The notes beneath the pieces were generated by a model. The model did no database searches. It worked only from the letters and a program-made list of their open reading frames with translations, and was not told the origin of the DNA. The translations under genes were made by a program, and so were the position numbers. From Streptomyces pseudovenezuelae (lineage in GTDB: Bacteria; Actinomycetota; Actinomycetes; Streptomycetales; Streptomycetaceae): DNA of 64,000 bases. Each line of letters starts with the position of its first letter. Position 1 is the stretch's first letter. Positions 32,384 through 40,566 of the stretch are shown piece by piece. The DNA lies in contig NZ_JARXVH010000001.1 in NCBI RefSeq assembly GCF_029892565.1, positions 186,001 through 250,000 on the forward strand, read 5' to 3'.

Positions 32384-33325
32384 ATGGGGGCAGGACACGA
32401 CCACGGACACGCGCATTCGCACGCGCCGACGACTGGGACGGCCACCTCGGCGTACCGCGGTCGGCTGCGCGTCGCGCTGTCGATCACGCTCGGCGTCATG
32501 GTGATCGAGGTGGTCGGCGGAGTGCTCGCGGACTCGCTCGCGCTGATCGCGGACTCCGCGCACATGGCGACCGACGCTCTGGGCCTGGGCATGGCGCTGC
32601 TCGCCATCCACTTCGCCAACCTCCCCGCGACCGGCAACCGCACCTTCGGGCTCGCCCGCGCCGAGATCCTCGCCGCGCTCGCCAACTGTCTGCTGCTGCT
32701 CGGGGTCGGCGGATACGTCCTGTACGAGGCGATCCAGCGGTTCGTCACGCCGGCCGCCACCGAGGGCGGGCTCACCATCGTGTTCGGTGCCATCGGTCTG
32801 GTCGCCAACATGGTGTCGCTGACGCTGCTGGTGCGCGGCCAGGAGGAGAGCCTGAACGTGCGCGGGGCGTTCCTGGAGGTCGTCGCGGACGCCCTCGGTT
32901 CACTCGCGGTGATCATCTCCGCGCTGGTGATCCTGGGCACCGGCTGGCAGGCCGCCGACCCGATCGCCTCGCTCGTCATCGGTCTGATGATCGTGCCGCG
33001 CACCCTGAAGCTGCTGCGCGAGACGCTGGACGTGCTGCTGGAGACGGCTCCCAAGGGCGTCGACATGGCGGACGTGCGGTCCCACATGCTGGCCCTGGAC
33101 GGGGTGGAGGACGTCCACGACCTGCACGCCTGGACGATCACCTCCGGCATGCCGGTGCTGTCGGCGCACGTGGTCGTGCGCTCCGACGTGCTCAGCGCGA
33201 TCGGCCACGAGAAGATGCTGCACGAACTCCAGGAGTGCCTCGGCGACCACTTCGACGTGGAGCACTGCACCTTCCAGCTGGAACCGGGCGGGCACGCGGA
33301 GCACGAGGCGAAACTCTGCCACTGA
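32384..33325 (+). CDS. Cation diffusion facilitator (CDF) metal exporter
   Basis: The 313-residue protein has a His-rich N-terminus (HDHGHAHSH), six hydrophobic helices and a C-terminal cytoplasmic ferredoxin-like domain (EDVHDLHAWTITSGMPVLSAHV). The TM2 metal site is ADSAHMATD with H60 and D64, the HxxxD pattern of zinc exporters. In TM5 the usual HxxxD is E165-x3-D169 (FLEVVADALGS). It exchanges Zn, Co, Cd or related ions for protons. The Glu substitution may shift selectivity. The ATG follows a GGAAGG-type purine run. No metalloregulator gene is adjacent. Confidence 0.9.
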   Translation: MGAGHDHGHAHSHAPTTGTATSAYRGRLRVALSITLGVMVIEVVGGVLADSLALIADSAHMATDALGLGMALLAIHFANLPATGNRTFGLARAEILAALANCLLLLGVGGYVLYEAIQRFVTPAATEGGLTIVFGAIGLVANMVSLTLLVRGQEESLNVRGAFLEVVADALGSLAVIISALVILGTGWQAADPIASLVIGLMIVPRTLKLLRETLDVLLETAPKGVDMADVRSHMLALDGVEDVHDLHAWTITSGMPVLSAHVVVRSDVLSAIGHEKMLHELQECLGDHFDVEHCTFQLEPGGHAEHEAKLCH

Positions 33326-33583
33326 GGCGCACGGGGCACCCCCGGCGCGGAATGCATCCGTCCGGCGCGCGCCCGCGTCCTGCACCCCAGAGCGCCCCGC
33401 CCCGGGCGGTTCCCCTTCGACCGCGAAGGGCACGATCACCTACCGGGCCCCTTCTTCCGGCGCCCGGCCGGCGACGGTCGCTGCCCGTGCCGTGCGCGGG
33501 ACATGCGGGCGCGCCGCGAAGTGCCGGGAGTGCCGGTTTCGTACGGCAGACTTGGGCGGCGAGAACCGATGCGAAGGATGGGT

Positions 33584-34177
33584 ATGCCGATCACACCAGC
33601 CACCGCGACGCACAGTCCGTCGAACGGCACCGCTGACGCCATTTTGCTCGAACTGGTCGACGAGAACGGCGTCACGATCGGCACCGCGGAGAAGCTCTCC
33701 GCCCATCAGCCCCCGGGTCGGCTGCACCGCGCGTTCTCCGTGTTCCTCTTCGACGCGCGCGGCCGGCTGCTGCTCCAGCAGCGGGCGCTGGGCAAGTACC
33801 ACTCCCCCGGTGTGTGGTCCAACACCTGCTGCGGCCACCCCTACCCCGGCGAGGCGCCCTTCGCGGCGGCGGCCCGGCGTACGTACGAGGAGCTGGGGGT
33901 GTCCCCGACGCTGCTCGCCGAGGCGGGCACGGTCCGCTACAACCACCCGGACCCGGCCTCGGGCCTGGTCGAGCAGGAGTACAACCACCTCTTCGTCGGC
34001 CTGGTGCAGTCCGGGCTGCGACCCGATGAGGCGGAGGTCGGCGACACGGCGTTCGTGACCCCCGCCGAGCTGGCCGAGCGGCACGCCAAGGACACCTTCT
34101 CGTCCTGGTTCATGACGGTCCTCGACGCGGCCCGGCCCGCGGTCCGGGAGCTGACCGGCCCGTCGGCCGGCTGGTGA
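33584..34177 (+). CDS. idi: Isopentenyl-diphosphate delta-isomerase, type 1
   Basis: I chose the ATG at 33584, with GAAGG 6 nt upstream; it gives 197 residues, the normal size. The Nudix-fold isomerase shows PGRLHRAFSVFLFD with H49, the catalytic cysteine in VWSNTCCGHP (C82), the Nudix-like AAARRTYEELGV, and metal/acid residues in LVEQEYNHLF (E130, E132). It interconverts IPP and DMAPP. It lies about 10 kb upstream of the hopanoid operon on the other strand and complements the dxs and ispG genes there. It also serves carotenoid, menaquinone and terpene synthesis. Confidence 0.96.
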   Translation: MPITPATATHSPSNGTADAILLELVDENGVTIGTAEKLSAHQPPGRLHRAFSVFLFDARGRLLLQQRALGKYHSPGVWSNTCCGHPYPGEAPFAAAARRTYEELGVSPTLLAEAGTVRYNHPDPASGLVEQEYNHLFVGLVQSGLRPDEAEVGDTAFVTPAELAERHAKDTFSSWFMTVLDAARPAVRELTGPSAGW

Positions 34178-34180
34178 GTC

Positions 34181-34726
34181 TCAGGGCACCCGCACGGGTT
34201 TGAGCGGCAGCGCGGCCCAGATCACCTTGCCGCCGCTCGACGTGTGCTCGACGTCGCACACCCCGCCCGCCTCCCGGGTGATCTCGCGCACCAGCAGCAG
34301 TCCCCGGCCGCCGGTCCGGCCGTGGTCGGCCTCCAGGGCGGTCGGGCGGTAGGGGTGGTTGTCCTCGACGGACACCCGCACCCACTCGGCGCCCACCGCG
34401 ACCTCCACGGCGAGCATCGGCGACAGCAGGGCCGCGTGCCGGACGGCGTTCGTGACCAGCTCCGAGACGATCAGCAGCAGGCCTTGGACGAGGTCGTCGG
34501 AGATGGGCACTCCCTGGCGGTACAGCAGGTCCCGCACGGCATGTCGTGCCTGCGGGACCGAGGCGTCGACGGCCGGCGCGGTGAACCGCCAGACACCTTC
34601 GTACGGCAGCGGATCCGGGGCCCTCGGGTCACGGGGCCCGTCCGTGCCGCCGTCTGGGCGTGGGCCGGACCCGCGCCCGTGGTTCTCCATCGTCCGGTCG
34701 CCACCCTTGCGCTCGATTGTCACCAC
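34181..34726 (-). CDS. ATP-binding protein, RsbW/anti-sigma-factor-like HATPase
   Basis: The 181-residue protein has a charged, Pro/Gly-rich N-terminal 40 residues. A GHKL ATPase fold follows: ARHAVRDLLYRQGV, the N-box LLLIVSELVTNAVRHA, the G1 box VSVEDNHPYRP and the G2 region GRTGGRGLLLVREIT. This is the small single-domain HATPase_c_2 type very abundant in Streptomyces. Some members are anti-sigma factors or serine kinases of anti-anti-sigma factors, but most have no known partner. No sigma factor or STAS gene is adjacent. The start is GTG at codon 1 or ATG at codon 13. It converges on idi with a 3-nt gap. Confidence 0.88.
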   Translation of the reverse strand: MVTIERKGGDRTMENHGRGSGPRPDGGTDGPRDPRAPDPLPYEGVWRFTAPAVDASVPQARHAVRDLLYRQGVPISDDLVQGLLLIVSELVTNAVRHAALLSPMLAVEVAVGAEWVRVSVEDNHPYRPTALEADHGRTGGRGLLLVREITREAGGVCDVEHTSSGGKVIWAALPLKPVRVP

Positions 34727-34864
34727 ACATCGAGTGTTGATAACGACCCGCTCCGCTCCGGATGACTGAACAGAAGTCAGCGAGTATCGAGCACTTATGA
34801 CCGTTGCCGTATGACGAGGTCGGCCGCGCGACCGCTCCTGTCCGCTCCGCGCCGACTTCGCGAC

Positions 34865-35497
34865 CTAATCGGGGGGTACGGGTTTGGCGTGCGCCCGACC
34901 CGGTCCGTCCCGCGCGTCGTCCTCCCCGGCGAGCCGTTCGGACACCAGGCCGACGATCCGCCGCCCGCCGAACCCGGTCGCGATCAGTCCGAGTCCGTCG
35001 AAGAGCAGGGCGAGCGAGAAGAAACAGCCGATGACGTACTTGCTGCTGCTCGGCCAGTTCGCCAGCACCAGGATGCCGAGCAGCAGGTCGAAGGCGCCCA
35101 GGAGCAGGGTCCAGCCGAACTGTGGGCCGCGCACCACCAGGCTGCCCACGAGCCGGAAGAGTCCGGCGGTGAGGAAGAGCAGGGCCGCGAACATGGTGAG
35201 GGCTGCGGCAGCGGCGTCGGGACGGCGGATGACGACCACGCCCGCGGCGATGTTCAGGGCCGCGACGATGACGCCCAGCCAGAAGAAGTTGGTGCCGCGC
35301 GCCTGGACCGCGTGCAGCAGTCCGACCGCGCCACCGATCAGCAGCAGCCAGCCGAAGAGCAGCATCGAGGTCAGGGTCGCGACCCCGGTGTAGACGAGTC
35401 CGACGAGCCCGGCGAGCACCAGGATCACGCCGAGCGCGGCGAGCCAGCTGAAACCCCGGTGCAGTTTCGCGGCCTCGTCCTGTCGGGCTCCGGCCAT
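34865..35497 (-). CDS. HdeD-family (DUF308) membrane protein
   Basis: The ATG at 35497 with GAGGAG upstream gives 210 residues. About six hydrophobic helices are arranged in pairs: WLAALGVILVLAGLVGLVY, SMLLFGWLLLIGGAVGLLHA, FFWLGVIVAALNIAAGVVVI and so on. This repeat of two-helix DUF308 units matches HdeD, an E. coli acid-resistance membrane protein of unknown mechanism. A hydrophilic C-terminal tail of about 30 residues follows (EDDARDGPGRAHAKP). It is divergent from the crotonase gene with only 66 nt between starts, so promoters must overlap. Confidence 0.85.
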   Translation of the reverse strand: MAGARQDEAAKLHRGFSWLAALGVILVLAGLVGLVYTGVATLTSMLLFGWLLLIGGAVGLLHAVQARGTNFFWLGVIVAALNIAAGVVVIRRPDAAAAALTMFAALLFLTAGLFRLVGSLVVRGPQFGWTLLLGAFDLLLGILVLANWPSSSKYVIGCFFSLALLFDGLGLIATGFGGRRIVGLVSERLAGEDDARDGPGRAHAKPVPPD

Positions 35498-35563
35498 CGG
35501 CCTCTCCTCGCGCTCGGCCCCCTCCTTGATCGTACGGTCGGGCGCGGCGGCTAGCATCCGGCC

Positions 35564-36319
35564 ATGGAGCCCCAGCTGCTGCACACGGTCACCGACTCCG
35601 TCGCCACGGTCGTCATCCACCACCCGGCCAAGCGCAACGCCATGACGGCCGCGATGTGGGCCGCGCTGCCGCCGCTGCTCGACGCGCTCGCGGCCGACCC
35701 GGAGGTGCGGGCGCTGGTGCTGACCGGGGAGGGCGGGACGTTCTGCGCGGGGGCCGACATCTCCACGCTCCGGGGATCGCCCCAGGAGGCGCAGTCGCTG
35801 GCGGTACGGGCCGAGGAGGCCCTCGCGGCCTTCCCCAAGCCGACGCTCGCCGCGATCCGCGGGCACTGCGTGGGCGGCGGCGCGCAGCTCGCGGCGGCCT
35901 GCGATCTGCGGTTCGCCAAGGAGGGCGCGCTGTTCGGGGTGACACCGGCGAAGCTGGGCATCGTCTACGCGGCCTCGTCCACTCGGCGGTTGGTGTCGTT
36001 GGTGGGTCCTGCTGCCGCCAAGTACCTGTTGTTCTCTGGCGAGTTGATCGACACGGATCGGGCGCTGCGTACGGGATTGGTGGACGAGGTGCTGCCGGCG
36101 GGCGAACTCGACAAGCGGGTCGCGGAGTTCACCAAGGTCCTGGCCGTCCGCTCGCGGCTCACGCAGGCCGCGGCGAAGGAGTTCGCCAACGGGCTTACGG
36201 ACAGGGACGGTTACTGGGCGGAGCAGGCGCGCGGCAGCGGCGACACCGCGGAGGGGGTCGCCGCGTTCCTGGAACGCCGTCAGCCGCGGTTCACGTGGTC
36301 GGTTCCGTTCCGAGGATGA
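35564..36319 (+). CDS. Crotonase-family protein lacking both hydratase glutamates
   Basis: The 251-residue crotonase fold has the CoA-binding ADIS region in GTFCAGADISTL and the oxyanion hole in RGHCVGGGAQLAAACDLRFA. In enoyl-CoA hydratase the two catalytic glutamates sit in GGGCELA and GQPEILLG. Here the equivalents are Q108 and P128 (FGVTPAKLG). Hydration chemistry is therefore unlikely; isomerase, thioesterase, decarboxylase or another crotonase reaction is more plausible. Its tail overlaps the tail of the DJ-1 gene on the other strand by 29 nt. No fatty-acid genes are adjacent. Confidence 0.88.
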   Translation: MEPQLLHTVTDSVATVVIHHPAKRNAMTAAMWAALPPLLDALAADPEVRALVLTGEGGTFCAGADISTLRGSPQEAQSLAVRAEEALAAFPKPTLAAIRGHCVGGGAQLAAACDLRFAKEGALFGVTPAKLGIVYAASSTRRLVSLVGPAAAKYLLFSGELIDTDRALRTGLVDEVLPAGELDKRVAEFTKVLAVRSRLTQAAAKEFANGLTDRDGYWAEQARGSGDTAEGVAAFLERRQPRFTWSVPFRG

Positions 36320-36941
36320 ACCGGCTCATCGAGCGGATCAGTTCGACGACGTCCGCGGGCGCCTTCTGCGGGGACCCCGCGTCGTAGGGCGGCCGCGGGT
36401 CGTACTCGATGCCCAACTGCACGGCCTGGGCGACGACATCGCCGGAGATCCGGCCGAGCAGGGCCAGGCCCATGTCGATGCCGGAGGAGACCCCGGCCGC
36501 GGTGACGTACTTGCCGTCGGTGACGACCCGCTCCCCCGTCGGCTCGGCGCCGAACCTCTTCAGCTCGTCGAGGGCCAGCCAGTGCGAGGTCGCGCGGCGC
36601 CCTTGGAGGAGCCCGGCGGCGGCGAGCAGCAGGGAGCCGGTGCACACGGACGTCGTCCAGGTGCTCGTCGCGTCGGCGGTGCGGATCCAGTCGAGCAGCG
36701 CCTCGTTCTCCATCTGCGGGGTCTGGCCCGGGCCGCCGGGGACGACCACGATGTCGGGATCCGGCACCTCGGCCAGGGTCTTGTCGGCGATCAGCGCGAG
36801 GCTCCCGCTGTCGGTGCGGACGGGGCCGGTCCGCTCGGCGACGAAGACGACCTCGGCGTCCGGGTGCCGGCCCAGGGTCTCGTACGGTCCGACGGCGTCG
36901 AGGGCGGTGAAGCGGTCGTAGAGGACGATCGCGATCTGCAT
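36291..36941 (-). CDS. DJ-1/PfpI-family protein (isonitrile-hydratase-like)
   Basis: The 216-residue protein starts at ATG with AAAGGA upstream. The DJ-1 fold shows VLYDRFTALDAVGPYETLG at the N-terminus, VVVPGGPGQTP, and the nucleophile elbow TTSVCTGSLLLAAAGLL with C100. SHWLALDELKRFGAEP follows. This pattern resembles isonitrile hydratase (InhA) and AraC-linked DJ-1 domains rather than PfpI proteases. It is followed at 11 nt by a GlxA-type regulator on the same strand with a homologous N-terminal domain; the two probably respond to one metabolite. The tail overlaps the crotonase gene. Confidence 0.85.
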   Translation of the reverse strand: MQIAIVLYDRFTALDAVGPYETLGRHPDAEVVFVAERTGPVRTDSGSLALIADKTLAEVPDPDIVVVPGGPGQTPQMENEALLDWIRTADATSTWTTSVCTGSLLLAAAGLLQGRRATSHWLALDELKRFGAEPTGERVVTDGKYVTAAGVSSGIDMGLALLGRISGDVVAQAVQLGIEYDPRPPYDAGSPQKAPADVVELIRSMSRFILGTEPTT

Positions 36942-36951
36942 CGGATTCCTT

Positions 36952-37911
36952 TCAGCGGGTGGCGGCCGGCCGGAACCGGCGGCGGTACTCGGCCGGTGCC
37001 GTCCCGAGGGTTTTGACGAAGGCGCGCCGCATGGCCTCGGGCGTGCCGTAGCCGCAGGCGCGGGAGATCTCCTCGATCCCGTCGGAGGTGTCCTCCAGGA
37101 GGCGGCGGGCGTGTTCGAGGCGGACGCGGTCGACGTAGCGGCCCGGTGTCATGCCGGTCTCGGTCTGGAAGGCGCGGGCGAAGTGGCGGGGCGAGAGACT
37201 GGCGCGGGTCGCGAGGGCCTCCACGGAGAGGTCGTCGCCGGGGTGCTCGGTGATCCACTGCTGGACCTCGCGCAGCGGCTCGCGCTGTGCCGTCTGCGCG
37301 ACGAGCTGGGCGCTGAACTGGGCCTGGTTTCCAGGGCGTCGGAGGAAGACGACCAGGTGACGGGCGATGGCGAGGGCGGCCTCCCTGCTGATGTCCTCCT
37401 CGACCAGGGCGAGGGCCAGGTCGATGCCGGCGGTGACGCCTGCCGAGGTGGCGAGGCGTCCGTCGCGGACGTAGATGGGGTCCGGGTCGACCTCGACGGC
37501 CGGGTGGTCGCGGGCGAGCTTCTCGCACACCGACCAGTGGCTGGTCACGCGGTGACCGTCCAGCAGACCCGCCTCGGCCAGCAGAAGCGCTCCGGTGCAC
37601 ACCGAGACCAGGCGCTTCGCGCGCGTGCCGTGCTCGCGCAGCCAGTCGACCAGGCGCGGGTCCGGGCTGCGGGTGCCCGAGCCGCCGGGGACGAGGAGGG
37701 TGTGCGGGTCCGGCGCCCCGGTGAGCGGCTCGTCCGGTACGAGGGTCAGACCGCTGGAGGTGCGCACGGGACCGCCGTCCAGGGAGGCCGTACGGATGCG
37801 GTACGAACCGGGAACGCCCAGCTCCGCACCCGCGAACACCTCCACGGGCCCGGTGACATCGAGGCTCTGGACGCCGTCGAAGAGGACGACGAGAACGGTT
37901 CGCTGCGCCAT
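36952..37911 (-). CDS. GlxA-family transcriptional regulator (DJ-1 domain + AraC HTH)
   Basis: The 319-residue protein has an N-terminal DJ-1/PfpI-like sensor domain (VVLFDGVQSLDVTGPVEVF, LLVPGGSG, SVCTGALLLAEAGLLDG) and a C-terminal AraC DNA-binding domain. The latter has LSVEALATRASLSPRHFARAF, GMTPGRYVDRVRLEHARRLL and GIEEISRACGYGTPEAMRRAF, two helix-turn-helix units. It is transcribed before, and 10 nt from, the stand-alone DJ-1 gene, its likely target. The ATG has only weak purines upstream. It is divergent from tex. The ligand is unknown. Confidence 0.92.
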   Translation of the reverse strand: MAQRTVLVVLFDGVQSLDVTGPVEVFAGAELGVPGSYRIRTASLDGGPVRTSSGLTLVPDEPLTGAPDPHTLLVPGGSGTRSPDPRLVDWLREHGTRAKRLVSVCTGALLLAEAGLLDGHRVTSHWSVCEKLARDHPAVEVDPDPIYVRDGRLATSAGVTAGIDLALALVEEDISREAALAIARHLVVFLRRPGNQAQFSAQLVAQTAQREPLREVQQWITEHPGDDLSVEALATRASLSPRHFARAFQTETGMTPGRYVDRVRLEHARRLLEDTSDGIEEISRACGYGTPEAMRRAFVKTLGTAPAEYRRRFRPAATR

Positions 37912-38067
37912 GCGTCGATTCTCGACCGCCCCGCACATGGCCGCAATGACGCACACCCCACCTTTCCTGCCATGCGCATTCACGGCCGGGCGCCGCCCTG
38001 ATCCCCGGGTGTCGGTGCGACCTGCCACAATTGCCGCGCAACCCCAGCGAGAAGGCGGTACGGGATC

Positions 38068-40479
38068 GTGACGACAGCCGGATCCATCGAAGTAGGGTCC
38101 ATCGAAGGCAGGATCGCCGAGGAACTCGGCGTACGGGAGCGGCAGGTCAGGGCGGCTGTGGAGCTGCTCGACGGCGGCTCGACGGTGCCCTTCATCGCGC
38201 GCTACCGCAAGGAAGCGACCGAGATGCTCGACGACGCGCAACTGCGCACGCTCGAGGAGCGGCTGCGCTATCTGCGGGAGCTGGAGGAGCGGCGCACGGC
38301 GATCCTGGAGTCGGTGCGCGAGCAGGGCAAGCTCACCGACGAGCTGGAGGCGCAGATCCGCGCCGCCGAGACCAAGGCGCGGCTCGAGGACATCTACCTG
38401 CCGTACAAGCCCAAGCGGCGCACCAAGGCGCAGATCGCGCGCGAGGCCGGCCTGGAGCCGCTCGCGGAGGGGCTGCTGGGCGACCCGACCGTGGAACCGC
38501 TCGCCGCGGCCGCCGCGTTCGTCGACGCCGACAAGGGCGTCGCCGATCCGCAGGCCGCCCTCGACGGCGCCCGGGCGATCCTCACCGAGCGGTTCGCGGA
38601 GGACGCCGACCTGATCGGCGAGCTGCGCGAGCGCATGTGGGTGCGCGGACGCCTCGCCGCCAAGGTGCGGGAGGGCAAGGAGGAGGCCGGCGCCAAGTTC
38701 GCCGACTACTTCGACTTCGCCGAGCCGTTCACCGCACTGCCCTCGCACCGGACCCTCGCCATGCTGCGCGGCGAGAAGGAGGAGATCCTCGACCTCGTCC
38801 TGGAGCCGGAGGAGGCGACGGAGGGGCCTTCGTCGTACGAGGGGATGGTCGCCCACCGGTTCCAGATCACCGACCGCGGTCGTCCGGGTGACAAGTGGCT
38901 GACGGACACGGTCCGTTGGGCCTGGCGCACCCGCATCCTGGTGCACCTCGGCATCGACATGCGGATGCGGCTGCGCACGGCCGCCGAGGACGAGGCGGTC
39001 AACGTCTTCGCCTCCAACCTCCGCGACCTGCTGCTCGCCGCCCCGGCCGGCACCCGCGCGACGCTCGGCCTGGACCCCGGGTTCCGTACGGGTGTGAAGG
39101 TGGCCGTCGTCGACGCGACCGGCAAGGTCGTGGCCACGGACGTGATCTACCCGCACGTCCCGGCCAACAAGTGGGACGAGGCGCTCGCCAAGCTGGCCCG
39201 GCTCTCCGCGCAGCACTCGGTCGACCTGATCGCGATCGGCAACGGCACGGCGTCCCGCGAGACCGACAAGCTCGCCGGTGAACTCATCGCCAAGCACCCG
39301 GAGTTGAACGTCACCAAGGTGATGGTGTCCGAGGCCGGCGCCTCCGTGTACTCGGCCTCCGCGTTCGCCTCGCAGGAGCTGCCCGACATGGACGTGTCGC
39401 TGCGCGGCGCCGTCTCCATCGCGCGTCGCCTCCAGGACCCGCTCGCCGAGCTGGTGAAGATCGACCCCAAGTCGATCGGCGTCGGCCAGTACCAGCACGA
39501 CCTGTCCGAGGTGAAACTGTCGCGCTCGCTGGACGCGGTGGTGGAGGACTGCGTGAACGGCGTCGGCGTGGACGTCAACACGGCGTCGGCCCCGCTGCTG
39601 TCCCGGGTCTCCGGCATCACCTCCGGACTCGCCGAGAACATCGTGGCCCACCGCGACTCCAACGGCCCGTTCACCTCACGCGGCCAGCTGAAGAACGTGG
39701 CGCGGCTCGGCCCCAAGGCGTACGAGCAGTGCGCGGGCTTCCTGCGGATCCGCGGCGGCGACGACCCGCTGGACGCGTCCAGCGTCCACCCCGAGGCGTA
39801 CCCGGTGGTCCGTCGCATGGTGAAGACGTCCGGGCAGGAAGTGGCCTCGCTCATCGGCAACACGGGGGTGCTGCGCTCGCTGAAGCCGACCGAGTTCGTG
39901 GACGAGACGTTCGGTCTGCCGACCGTGACGGACATCCTCAAGGAGCTGGAGAAGCCCGGGCGCGACCCGCGTCCCGCGTTCAAGACGGCCACCTTCAAGG
40001 ACGGCGTCGAGAAGATCTCCGACCTCACGTCCGGGATGGTTCTGGAGGGGGTCGTCACGAATGTCGCCGCGTTCGGGGCGTTCATCGATGTCGGCGTTCA
40101 CCAGGACGGGCTGGCGCATGTCTCCGCCCTGTCCAAGACGTTCGTCAAGGACCCGCGTGACGTGGTGAAGCCGGGTGACATCGTCAAGGTGAAGGTTCTC
40201 GACGTCGACATTCCGCGCAAGCGGATCTCGTTGACGCTTCGGCTCGACGACGAGGCCGCTCCCCAGGGGCAGCAGGATGGCGGGGGCGGCGAGCGTCGGC
40301 AGCGGGGTGGGCGTCCGCCCCAGCCGCGCCAGCAACGTCAGCAGCAGGGGCAGGGCGGTCAAGGCGGCCGTGGGGGTCAGGGGGGTGGCTCTCGGCAGGC
40401 TGCGGCGCCTGCCAACAGTGCGATGGCCGATGCTCTTCGCAAGGCGGGGCTGCTCAATCCGAAGAACGGCAAGCGCTGA
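38068..40479 (+). CDS. tex: Tex-family RNA-binding transcription accessory protein
   Basis: The GTG-started 803-residue protein has the Tex architecture. An N-terminal helical region ([19 protein letters not shown]) leads to a YqgF/RNase H-like domain ([32 protein letters not shown]) and helix-hairpin-helix motifs ([17 protein letters not shown] and the following block). An S1 RNA-binding domain ([20 protein letters not shown] to [18 protein letters not shown]) follows. After S1 comes a low-complexity Gly/Gln/Arg-rich tail of about 70 residues, then [18 protein letters not shown]. Tex proteins interact with RNA polymerase and nucleic acids and affect gene expression broadly. The tail is longer than in Gram-negative Tex. 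Confidence 0.95.
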   Translation: MTTAGSIEVGSIEGRIAEELGVRERQVRAAVELLDGGSTVPFIARYRKEATEMLDDAQLRTLEERLRYLRELEERRTAILESVREQGKLTDELEAQIRAAETKARLEDIYLPYKPKRRTKAQIAREAGLEPLAEGLLGDPTVEPLAAAAAFVDADKGVADPQAALDGARAILTERFAEDADLIGELRERMWVRGRLAAKVREGKEEAGAKFADYFDFAEPFTALPSHRTLAMLRGEKEEILDLVLEPEEATEGPSSYEGMVAHRFQITDRGRPGDKWLTDTVRWAWRTRILVHLGIDMRMRLRTAAEDEAVNVFASNLRDLLLAAPAGTRATLGLDPGFRTGVKVAVVDATGKVVATDVIYPHVPANKWDEALAKLARLSAQHSVDLIAIGNGTASRETDKLAGELIAKHPELNVTKVMVSEAGASVYSASAFASQELPDMDVSLRGAVSIARRLQDPLAELVKIDPKSIGVGQYQHDLSEVKLSRSLDAVVEDCVNGVGVDVNTASAPLLSRVSGITSGLAENIVAHRDSNGPFTSRGQLKNVARLGPKAYEQCAGFLRIRGGDDPLDASSVHPEAYPVVRRMVKTSGQEVASLIGNTGVLRSLKPTEFVDETFGLPTVTDILKELEKPGRDPRPAFKTATFKDGVEKISDLTSGMVLEGVVTNVAAFGAFIDVGVHQDGLAHVSALSKTFVKDPRDVVKPGDIVKVKVLDVDIPRKRISLTLRLDDEAAPQGQQDGGGGERRQRGGRPPQPRQQRQQQGQGGQGGRGGQGGGSRQAAAPANSAMADALRKAGLLNPKNGKR

Positions 40480-40485
40480 GGTTGT

Positions 40486-40545
40486 GGGGAACTGCGGGGC
40501 CGTTGTGGCTGGTCGCGCAGTTCCCCGCGCTCCTGAAGGGGCGCT
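40486..40545. repeat. Dispersed intergenic repeat, copy 1 (possible bidirectional terminator)
   Basis: The core GTTGTGGCTGGTCGCGCAG followed by TTCCCCGCGC recurs almost unchanged at 54538-54580. In this copy GGGGAACTGCG (40486-40496) pairs perfectly with CGCAGTTCCCC (40516-40526), giving an 11-bp hairpin. It lies between converging tex and ABC-F genes. I recognise this sequence as a repeat found between many Streptomyces genes. Confidence 0.75.
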
Positions 40546-40566
40546 CCCTGGACGTCGGACAGTCTG

